DNA from: Allacma fusca
Taxonomy: Eukaryota; Arthropoda; Collembola; Symphypleona; Sminthuridae
Direction: 5' to 3'
NCBI GenBank assembly: GCA_947179485.1
Contig: OX359247.1
Coordinates: 6,353,060-6,417,059 of the forward strand
DNA length: 64,000 nt
The notes under the pieces are model-generated. The model made no database searches and was not told the DNA's origin. It was given only the letters and a program-made list of their open reading frames with translations. Of this stretch, positions 53,313 to 64,000 are shown piece by piece (within the stretch, counting starts at the first letter, position 1; each line of letters starts with the position of its first letter). Made by a program: the position numbers and the translations under genes.

Positions 53313-56300
53313 TTGTTAGTATTCCAAAAACAAGCCCAACAAAGGATGTTATATTGGTTATAGCCCAAACCCACTAATGCTGTAAATCTACGTTTTTTTC
53401 CCTTTGGAGTGTGATTTATGATGTGCACGTATAACAAGATACACGTGCTTGTGAAACTTTCCATAAGAGTTGTTTGTCAAGTTCTAATGCAGTGGAACAA
53501 TAAGGTAATCATTGTTGTTACTCGAAGGAGACAAACTTACTCGTTCCTTTCTCTCCTTCTACTTTTTTCCCGAGCCTGCCTTTCCCTTTCCTATTGTATC
53601 TTCTTATGTGTTGCAATTAGGTCATTATGCTTTCTCCCCTTCCAACTCATGTAACACTTATATGGACTGTAGATATATATACATAGGGTCCTGGGAAAGA
53701 TGAGAAGTTTTTCTGAAATTCCTTTGGTGCTGAAAAAAAAAGTGGGGGAATAAAGGAGCTGAAGACATTGAGAGGGAAAGATTTTATCTGCCAGAAACTT
53801 TATTAGGTTGAGTTTATTACTTGTTAGGATTAACGTGTGGAGTGGTCCGACGCGACTGTAGAAAGTTCCTTGGGCTCTGGCTGCTCAAGTCTTAAGTTAC
53901 TACTACTCGTGTAAGTAGTTGTTAAACTCTGTAACATACACAGAGAGGAGAGGATTAGGTTAGAATATAATTTTTCTTACCTATTCTCAATCAGTACCAA
54001 ACTTTTGGAAGGTTTAATCCTATATGTATCTACATATACAAGTAATTACATGTATGTATGTATATGGTTATTTGTATAGCCTGCTCAAGTGTCGGGGTAT
54101 GTAGTACCAATGGACAGATTATTCTCTTGGAGTGTGCCATACGTATGTACATATAATTAGGGACGTATGTGCATGACAGTGTTTCATTGCTCTGCAGGAC
54201 TGTTGACTCCAACGATGTCAGTACGAGCTTGTACAATAGGGAAAGCAAGCAGGAGGTGTCAATATGGAAAGACCGTATTTTCCTCCGGAGCTTTTTATCT
54301 CCTCAAAACCCCGACTTGAGCTGTGAAGATTGATCCCCTGGTCTTGATCCTCCCTCGTTGATATTGTGTACATGAAATGAAGGGCAGATGGATTTATCCT
54401 GACTGGTACAGACACTGAAACATATGTGAAGTGTATCTATACACTAGATAACATAGACAAGAGATCAACTCCTATTCCAGGGAGTGAGAACTGACATAAC
54501 AAGGGCTATACTAGATATAGGTTCAATCAGACGGTTCGACTCTGTGCAAGTGTCTGACGCGAGCGCGAAACCCTTTGAAATTTTTATGACTTGTCTGGAA
54601 CATCTATGTTTTACTATTTGTTTCCCTTCATAACTATAAAATGTTTCGGTGGGCATTGGGCAGACCTTTGTATCCAGACTCTAGACTGCGGGGACTCACC
54701 GGAAACTATTAATTTGTCAAAGGGGACTTTTATGAAAAGAGACAACATTGTCTATAATGATCCGTGTGTCTATGCATAATAATATGTAAATCCGTAATTA
54801 CATGTAGGTACAAAGATGTTCCAGTACAATTCACGTATGCGAGTATCTATATGTACATATCTGTAATAAATTACATATTGAGTTTTAAAAACAGGAGTCA
54901 GCATACTTTGTTTGTGTATTGTTACAGTTTTTCCCCCGACGATTTTTACAAAGGCTCACAAATGGTTAATGTTATTTTTATCCCACAGTATCATAAGAAC
55001 TCTGTTTTTATATAATTACATGTGTACAGATGTAAAGTTCACACGTGTGTGAGAAAGAGAAAGAGAAGAGGGAAGGACAGGGGAAAGAAAATACGGGTTT
55101 GAAAATGAAAGGTGATGGATTGAAACTGCTGTGTATGAAGTATACTGGTCTTTGTCGGTTGGGCTGCGGGGGTGGTAGGAATTTAAGCCAGTTTTATCAC
55201 TGGGATTTCAATCTTCCATTTAGCTTGGTAGCATTTGATCCTGTATTTCTATCTATCTCTAAAAGTGTACCGGCACTTTTTCTCAAAGTAGAAATGTCAG
55301 TGTTGGATTTCCAAGTAAAAATCATATTCCCTGTGAAAATTCTCCAGTCATTCTCAAGGACACGGAGGAAACGTCTTCTTGCATGAATTTCTAGTGTACA
55401 TACAAGGAGAGGGCAAATTTTTGATATGCCGGGGAAAGTAACCCTGAATATAAAGAATTCGGACTCGTGAGCTTGTATTTGTCTATGCCTTGTTCTCAGT
55501 TTCGTTTTGTGAAAAAGACGGGATAAGGAGAGGTTGAAAGTGCAAAGATACCCGGAGGGTGCAGTTAGTTTTGTAAAAGAAAAAAAGACCGGTTTCTCCG
55601 TTTCTTTCTCGTCCTCGTCTTCCTTTACACAATGATTACTTTTGTACATGAAGTTTTACTTGTTGAGGTCAGAGTTTTTACCTTTCAATCGTCCTTCGTG
55701 AGGCATTTACCAGGCTGGTGATGTATTGAAAGCTAAGCATTTTCCGAGCACGGATTACGGAGTACACACTTTCTGAAGCCAAGTTTTTGTATGTTGAGCG
55801 TTGAGCTAAACTGAAGGGGGTATTGGGTGCGTTCAAGGGATTCTGTTTTTTTTGCTGCGTTGCATTGTTATATCTAGTACTGGAGCCTGTCGTTCCTGGT
55901 GGAAAAGTTGGATTGCAAAGGAAGGGTTAGCATTGCGTGTTTTGGATTAGAATACATTGAGGTTCAGAGCTGGACTCGTCAGGGAACTTTATAGGAAGGA
56001 AGGAATTCTGTCGTAGGATTATTCTCTCCCAAGGTTCTGACATGCCGACTGTTGTTGGGGGTCTCGAAGTACCGGGTGTAAAAAAATCCATCTTCGACTT
56101 GAAATAGGTCAGAAAAAATCCTATAAAAAAATGGGGTTTCCTCTTTTATAGAAAGTTTTCTCTTCCCTTGAGGAATTCACCAAGGAAGGATTTGTCGAGG
56201 TCAGTCTATGAGGTCACAGCAGTAAAATCAATAACTAAAGTCGGGATTGTTTACGGGAAACTTACAATAAGAAATACGTATTAATTCTACAGAAATTAAT

Positions 56301-58502
56301 ATTATTTCTGTAGAATACAATAATTGGGAGAAAATAGCTTGTCACTCACTTCCCAAAACATTATTTACCCAAACCTTACCATGCAATTCTCCTGTCCAGA
56401 TCATCCACAACATTAAAAGACTTTATAATTGTGGTCTGATGGGTTGACTGTAGGTCAGTTCTTGTATTATTGTAAATTCGTAAGGAAATTCTGTGGGCGC
56501 AACGAAGGGAGACGAATTTTTTGTATCAGTTGTTTGTGCATATGAGCAAGTGGGGGTCACATGTTTTGTTACCCCTTGTACATTGGATATTAGTATGTAC
56601 GTACACATGTTTATTTGCAGAAAGATTTATCCCAAGGAAATTCTACCGGCTTCTCTCGTATCAAACACAGCATGATATGTTGTGGGCAAACTAAAGTTGA
56701 TCCTCACATGGGTTTCTCCAGGGCTGTGACATAAGGTCGGGCTTTAGCAGTGGCTTTGCTGACAAAATAACAAACGTAAGACATGGAGATGGAAGAAATA
56801 TGAAATGCAAAGGAAACTGGAGAAAAGAGATATTCTCTGACTTTTTATCCCTTTCCTTCTCAAGTGTATTTTTTTTTTCACTGGAAATGTTACCACTGCT
56901 TAGCTGGCGGAAAGAATTGACTTCATTCCGTTAGTTCCTGTCCAATAGAGTCTTTGAGACAGTCTTGGAAGAAGGAATTCGTACAATTCTTACTATTTTT
57001 GGGCCTTGCTGAAATTACAGTTGTATTTCTTTTGTAGAAAGGGCTGTGTTTGTGTGTGTGGTTTATATATAGATATAGCTATTTTGTATGCACTGTTGTT
57101 ATACCTACTGCTCTCTGTCCGGAAAGAAAGTTATTAAAGTTTGTGGAGATTACCATGTGGGTTTAATTCTTTCAACTTCATACGGGTTGAGGATTTCAAA
57201 CAAGGTCCATAGAAAAGTCTCAATTGACCTCAGAAGTATTCTTACTCGATGTAAAAGCTCATCTGTGTATAATTTTATACTAGGAGTCTCCGTTCCGTAT
57301 TGAAATAATACATAAATGTATTCCTGGGTTGTGTGTTAAACTAAAACAAGGAGAAATTCCAAGGATATTTTTAATGTGCATGTGTACACAAATATATCAA
57401 CTTTTATGTAATGCTGTCGAGGCATTAAAAAAATTTTAGTGTTGTGATGTGAGTCAATTCAATGTCCCAGTTGAAACTGCAATTGAGAAAAATTTGAGGG
57501 CTTCCGTCCTATAAAGTTTTACAACATTTAAAAGTTGAGTTTCTCAGATTTTTTTCTGTACATTTCTACTTCCTCCGAAAAATTTTGGGTAAGGAATTCC
57601 ATGTAAAGATAAAAAGTTAAGCCATATCCCGGTCATGCATTCTAATGAATGAAGTTTTGCATGTTGTCTTTAACCATTTTGTGCGCTTTTTTGCATGGAG
57701 TCACGTTGAGTATGTGCATTTAGATTCCTATTACAACCAAGGGATTTTGATACTCGGAATCTTTCCCCCATCTTTAAATTTGCATAAAACTAAAAGCTTT
57801 TTGAAGTCCTCTCCAGCCCTTGATGGGAGGGCTTCTCCCCGCATCCGTCTATTTACTATTTGAATCAATTTTTTCAAATCTCAAGTTTCTAAATAGGATT
57901 TAACCTAGAACCTAGGGATTCCAAAAATTCGAGAGACATATCTTCACCGTAAATGAGAGCCTGCTTACAATTTGTAGCTGCATCCTGCATCAAAATAAGG
58001 ACATTACTGCAGATGAAGATGCAACTCTGCATCTTCCGTCCTAACTCACTTGAATTTGAAATAAGTTTGAGTCCCACATCTGGAATTCGGATATGAGGGA
58101 ATTCGACTTAGAAGTTGAGACTCAAGTACATGGACCCCAATGCTTATGAGAAAACTGTAAAGTATCTTGGGTTACTTGGGTAAAACTGTGCGAGAACACT
58201 TTTAAATCCATGGTCATAAGTTAGCTTCGATGCCGATTTGACGATCTGGAGCGGACATTAAAAGCCCCACATTCCTTATTTATAAAAGGAGTGAGCGTAA
58301 ACACAGCGTAAATATTTTGATGGTCTATTGTCAAGGAGAATGGTGGGGATTGCCGTGCTTAAACACTTGGAATGATGTAACTGCAAAAATACGGCAGTGT
58401 AGTTTATATTTATGACGTAACTGAATCGTGGACAATCTGAGACGAAACAACGTTATGGAAAAATGTTTTGGTTGATGGAGTATGGAGAGGATGTGAGGAC
58501 GG
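53313..58502. other. No gene seen
   Basis: Unique-looking, mildly AT-rich DNA with no supported exon. A small hairpin (attctacagaaat...atttctgtagaat) lies at 56284-56316. Confidence 0.4.
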
Positions 58503-58541
58503 GAGAGAGAGATAGAAAGAGAGAGAGAGAGAGAGAGAGAG
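58503..58541. repeat. (GA)n microsatellite
   Basis: Interrupted GA run; a short (CT)n run follows at 58733-58749. Confidence 0.92.
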
Positions 58542-60360
58542 GAAGGGCTGTTCCCATCTACGGTTTTGACTTCCTCCAAAATAATAATACCAGTTCTCAC
58601 CACCAACACCAAAATTCAGCTGGAAACAAAGCTAGTTTGGCATACCGAAGGTAAAAGGCATCCTCACGTGACACACGTTCCACTCGGGTTTATTATTATG
58701 ACTATTGCCATTCTCTCTGTCTCTGTACCGGTCTCTCTCTCTCTCTCTACAGATACACTCTTGTGGCTGATTTTATACATTATGTTTTATACATCTACTA
58801 TTGCTCATAGGTTGGGCACGGATGAGAGTATACTGTATAGAGTGTACTTTTATCTGTCTACACATGCAATTTACTATCATTGGCCTAACTGTTATTACTT
58901 ATTTCATGCTTCGCACGGATGAGTATTCTCTCTCAATGTGTTTTGCTTTTGAGGGCTATCCGTATGAGTCGGTTGAGCGTTTTAGTGAAATTGTGATAAG
59001 CGGAGTTTACTCTTTGGAGGGTCCACGATAATAGGGAATATGTAGGTACGTATGAAAGCAAGTGCTATAAAATCGTTTGTCGCTCTGGGGTCGAAAATGT
59101 TGACGGGCCTGTGTCTGGTGTGGTAGAAATTATTGTGTACAGGCAGTGAGTGCACTGCTTCACTTGTGGATTCCAGTGCATCATCAAGTCCTTACGTATA
59201 TGTACATATGTACATAATTACGTAGATAGTACAGTGTTTTGTTTAATCTACACTATAAATGTGTATGACGCTTTTTCCTGGAATGTGTCGAATTTTTGAG
59301 CGAGGGGCTGAGGAACAGTACAGTAACCTATATCAGATAGGACATGTGTAAATACACACTACATACCTCTACATAATCATGTATGTATAAGCAAATATTT
59401 TCTGGCTTATGTAAAATAAAGTGTGCTCTCTCCATGGAGGATTTTGGCCAGACACAAATATTTCCACTCATTCCCGTTGTTCCATGACCCACTGGTTATT
59501 TACTCCTCTATAAGTGAGTGTTCTATTGTAATAGAATCTGATGCTCGTTCTTGTATAGGGATGCTTGTAGTCCTCCAAATATAAAGTTTGTTCACTGTAC
59601 TACAAATTTGAAACTCTTTGAACCCACGAGGAATTTGAGTAATGTCAACGGGATGTGAATGGGACCGTAGTAGGAGTAAAAGGAGTGTGATTGTAAATTG
59701 TAAATAAATGTAGCAAAGGTTAAGGTTCAGGGCTGACCGTTGAGATTTGTTTTTCTCATTTGCTAACACTAATACAATAATAATTGAGCATGCAGTGAAC
59801 TTTGTTTGTAAGAGCAGCCCTGGAAGAGCAGTTAAAAATTGTAGGGACAATCGAGATATGTTTCTACAAGGATAGGAATTATTATTGTCCCTGTAGAGAT
59901 AATATGGTGGGTATGAAAATGAGGGGTCTCTCGTCCATAGAGAGAATGCACTGTAAAGAGTATATTTTTTCCCTTAAATATTATCAGTAGATACCTGTAC
60001 TGTAGATACTGTTAGGCTGTTCCTTAGAGGATTGCTCTACAATGGAGGTCCTAACATGACAACCTCCAGCGGTTGTGTTTATACTTTTGGTTGTTGTTAT
60101 TGTCGTAGTGGTCGTAAAATACACTTTCCATCGAATTTCCGTCTGCGTTAGCAGTTTGAAGGGTTTTTCAAGTCAAGGGAGACTATTACTCAGCTTCGAT
60201 AGAATTTCACATTGCCGGGAGCCATGCAAAGCGGACCTTAAAATATTAGTGTACCGCATTCCATTCCTTAGCCCCCTCCAACAATGCGGACGCGACTTCA
60301 ATCACTTTGACTCTAAGGCAATACATTACTCGTGTCAAGCCATGGGCGAGGTTGAACTCT

Positions 60361-60408
60361 TCTGTCTATCTCTCTGTCTCTCTCTCTGTCTCTCTCTCTC
60401 TCTCTCCT
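60361..60408. repeat. (TC)n microsatellite with TCTG interruptions
   Basis: About 48 bp. It produces the L-S-L-C-L-S run in the 193-codon open frame at 60075-60656, which is not a supported gene. Confidence 0.92.
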
Positions 60409-63400
60409 TTCGACAGAGTCATTTGCATTTTTATATCCCGTCAGTTTTCAGTAATGATGATTGTTATGCTGTAATGTCCATAAAAGATCCCGATAGTATC
60501 TATTCATGTATGAATTTTCCCTCCAGACCTGCCCATGTATTTTCCATAAGAGCATATAATACACTGGTTCTAAGATCTGAGATCAGGACTAATAATCTTT
60601 TGCTCCTACTCTCTCAGCCTGTTCCTGTAGAGAGGGAAGTGTCCATTTTTGTATGACTTGTTGTGTCCCTGAGTGACTTTTATTTTCCGAGGGATTCAAT
60701 TTACTTTACAAATTTAGAGTTGAAAAATCCAAAAAAAAAATCCTGTTGTGGCCTGCTGGACTACTGTAGCTCCAACTGTGTGAGTTTATAAACTCTAAGG
60801 ACATAAATGCCATTTAGAAATTCAGAGGTTTATTCATAGTATTGTTATTGTGAGGATGTAGTATAGGGGACTTATTACGTACAATTACATATAAGTAATT
60901 ATGTGGACGTAGTACACGTGTGCTTGTGGGGACTGATTCGATTAATCTGGGATGAGTCATAGGCTAGATATGTAGATACATATCCATAGAATGGGAACAC
61001 CTGTGTGGAAAAATTCACGGGAGCTGGATCCATCATACCTTATATATATATAGATTATATGAATAATAGGGGAAAAAATAGGAGCTTTGTATAGTTCCAT
61101 AAATATAAAAGCTCACAGGTGACAATCATTGTTCTCCTTTGATTATTATCTGGTGTGTAGGAATGGGATTTAAAGGAATTTATACTCATTGAAACATGTT
61201 TTATTTTGATCGCTAGATTGTCATCGGAGCTATTGTTACTTTTGAAATGAAAGGTTAATAACCATATATAGTTTCTAATGATGCTCCACAAAGTATGTAT
61301 ATACAAAGTATATGTATATATCCCCTGCATGGGAGCATATAGTGTCGGAGGATTACTAATATTTTAATTGAGGAACAACTTTCAACATGAGCTTTGAAGA
61401 TATCCCAGATGGATTGACATCTCTTATTTTCTCTCTTCTTATGAGAAACCACTCCTGTATGAGCGTCCAGGATTGTCGCTGAAAAGGTCCCCTTCCTCCC
61501 ATTTCAAGTGATAAAAGGTTGAGTGGTAAAAGTGAGACTCAGACGTGAGATTTTTAATGTGCCAGTCTCGATTTTTCTTTCAATGCTAATGTAACGTGAT
61601 GTTATATGTATGTTTGTGGATGGGGATGTGAGTGCGGTGGATATGAGCAAGTGGTAATGTTACTTTGATGTTACGTGTGGTTGAAACTCTTCGTGGCGTT
61701 CAGTAAAAACCATACTATGAGAGACCATAAAAAAACTACGGTCGCAATATCTACAGAGTACAAGCTCTCATATCATTAAATACTGTCACACTGGGTATAG
61801 AAACTACACGAGCGGGAATCCGAGTTAGAACATGTGCATGGGAATTTTTGGTGGATGTGCAAAGCTTGTCGCATCCTTTGGAAAATTCATGTGGACGCTT
61901 GAGCTCCATATCGGCAAATGTACCATCAAAAACTGCTGACAAGCTGAAAATCTATTAATTATTGACTAATTGGTGACAAAGTTCAGATTGGTGGAACATG
62001 ATGAAAAACTATAGCGCTTGTTGGAACTTGGAGCTTTTTTGATCTCTCAACACGACCAGGACCAGGGTATTGCTATTCCATTAATTCTAGGGCTAGACAA
62101 ATATAGAGCTAGTAAATTGTTCCCCACACATTCGGAAGTCTCCGTATAAAATTGAGCTGTGTATAAGAATTAAGTACTTACTTAGACATGAGTTGAGAAT
62201 GAATTCAACCCGACAGGATGAGGTAGTGTAGCTCCTTGTTAATTTTCTATCGTTCTTTGAAATAAAAAAATAAGTTGACTTTGACTTGAAACTTTTGTCT
62301 GTAGGATTTACAGTAATACCTACTACCACAGTTTTCTATACGTAGGATTTTTTTTTATCTTTGAAAGACATGCATAAAAGAAATTGTAAAAAGAAATGGC
62401 TGGTTAAATAATTACACGCCGATTTGAAACTGACGGGGAAAGTTAGAAGGGACGGATGGAAGAATCATGGACTATAGAGAAAAATAAGGGAGTCCTATAT
62501 GTGGGGTCCATGAAACTTTGAAAAGTTTACGAGAGTAAATACATGAGTGAGGTTTTTTTTGACTGACGCGAACTACTGTATAAATGCAGTCCTTCTGGTG
62601 TCTTTCTGTTCTGTTTGTCAGGTTGGGGCCGGGCTGACCCAAACCTTGGCACTCAGCCTATACTTGTAGGGTTCTGAGTCAGAATCATAATATTTTGTGT
62701 CAATTTGGAAATTCACGGCTGTTATGATTTGAGCTCAAGTGGGGAACTATCGCTTTAATACACCATGAAAATTATAATTAATTATGGTTTAAAATAGTTC
62801 CAGTAAAAATTAGACTGAAACTGGCATCCATTAAATCAAGTAGGGAGGGACTTCATTTATTGTACGTAATTTTGTCTACTTATATTCTTTTAAATCTTAT
62901 TTATTAATTATTACAGATATGTAATAATTACAGGAAGGAGGAAATATCTTCTGTCTGATAATTAGAATTAAATCAAAAGGTTGGGATTTAGTGAGTGCGG
63001 AGGGAAATCGTAACTAATTACTATTATTACCAACTTTCGTGAAGTGAAGAGGCGATTCCTTTAATTACATGCCATATATTTTGAAATTAATGGTGTATAT
63101 AGTTTTCTCTTATAGCCAAATCTCCCACAAAGTGTATACACTTTGATATTTGAGATGGAAATGGTATTATTGAAAATGGAGCATAATAAAATTAATTTTT
63201 GCAACTTCCTCCTGTCCTGGTCAGTTACATTAGTCCATCGTACGGAATTACTAATGTCGTAAATGAGGATACTAGGTATATAATGATGTAGGAAATTACA
63301 TTAATAAACCGAGACTAAAATCAATTTGTAGGGCCCAAGATCTTAGAAACTGATCTCAAACATTTATTAACCTTACATGAAATTATTTTACGCCCGAAAT

Positions 63401-64000
63401 TTGGTCCCCATTTAATTCCTATTAATTTTGTATCCTTTCAAACACTCTCGATTTCCCTTCCTGTTTTTGACCAATGTGTCCACAAATATTGACGTAGGTC
63501 AATGACACAAATATTTGTTGCAAATCAACATGGTCGAATAATTAGAGTATCTACCCAAAAATGTATTTTTACAAGGGTGAAGAAAGGAAACACAATTTGA
63601 TTCATATAATATGGGAACAATGCCATAAAACAGATTTGAGACGCCCGTGTGGAAAAAAATCCCTTAAAAATAATTAGTTGATGCACAAGTGTGGAAAAAG
63701 ACACAAAAAGTTATTTTGAGAATCTATATGAACGATGAAGGTAGATTTTGTAGGAAACAAAAAATATAACCAAAAAAATATTTCCTGTACAGTCCGAATA
63801 AAAGTTGCCAACTAAATTATTTAATGCAAGTAATATTTAAGCTTCAAACTTTTTGTCAGTTTGCTGGAAATTAGAGAAACATTGGGGTCATTCAGGGAAT
63901 TAGAGCGCTCTTTTTTCAGAATCTTACAGTAAATTTTTTTTTGTTGCACAGAATGGGATATGGAAAGGTTAAAAAAACGAAGGTCCTTGGGTAGGAGAAA
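60409..64000. other. No gene seen
   Basis: AT-rich DNA to the window end, with no recognisable exon, RNA gene or transposon end. Confidence 0.4.

Noticed and set aside
55045-55649. Opposed frames of 113 and 150 codons
   Set aside because: Low-complexity start, overlapping on opposite strands, no motif or splice support.
60075-60656. 193-codon frame with a hydrophobic N-terminus that could suggest a secreted or membrane protein
   Set aside because: The composition comes from (GTT/GTC)n and (TC)n simple repeats; no conserved motif or splice context.

Overview
The window is eukaryotic and AT-rich. It has spliced genes with GT-AG introns, TATA promoters, DIRS and Gypsy retrotransposons, Helitrons and many MITEs, and no bacterial-style operons. 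The element types suggest an invertebrate animal, most likely an arthropod, but nothing fixes the species.

Layout. Positions 1-39,500 are an accessory region built from two things: copies of one small gene family, and layers of transposons inserted in and around them. The family is a three-exon gene for a ~156-184 residue protein that looks like a stand-alone PHR domain, the C-terminal domain of BTBD1/2/6 and PAM/Highwire proteins. Three copies look intact: A (11638-12496, minus), B (16779-17537, plus) and C (38358-39405, minus). D (31838-32600, minus) is a pseudogene. E (4307-4329 plus its promoter, minus) is a promoter with about eight codons left. The copies share upstream DNA, including a TATA box with a ~25 bp block next to it and a distal palindrome. 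A and B diverge head to head, with mirrored upstream regions and an inverted pair of 12-bp minisatellites between them.

Mobile elements with readable ends: a DIRS retrotransposon (about 7003-11632; gag, RT-RNase H-MT, tyrosine recombinase, inverted terminal repeats and an internal complementary region) at the stop codon of copy A; a young Gypsy element (26411-31317) with one open gag-pol frame, LTRs of 365 and 367 bp and a 5-bp target duplication; four hAT-type MITEs with perfect 8-bp target duplications (1225-1785, 15098-16125, 19174-19736, 36493-37423); a pogo/Tc1-like MITE (4687-5489, TA); a PIF/Harbinger-like MITE (20790-21614, TAA); a TA-flanked MITE nested in another element (32915-34879); a 5.3-kb long-TIR element with 10-bp flanking repeats (19765-25054) that contains Helitron remains; three Helitron-type 3' ends; and a 74-76 bp non-LTR retroposon tail (16481-16556).

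Positions 39,500-64,000 are different: few recognisable transposons, scattered microsatellites, and one well supported internal coding exon (46308-47056) of a Ser/Arg-rich protein. This half reads as long introns or intergenic DNA of a host gene. I found no convincing tRNA, rRNA or CRISPR.
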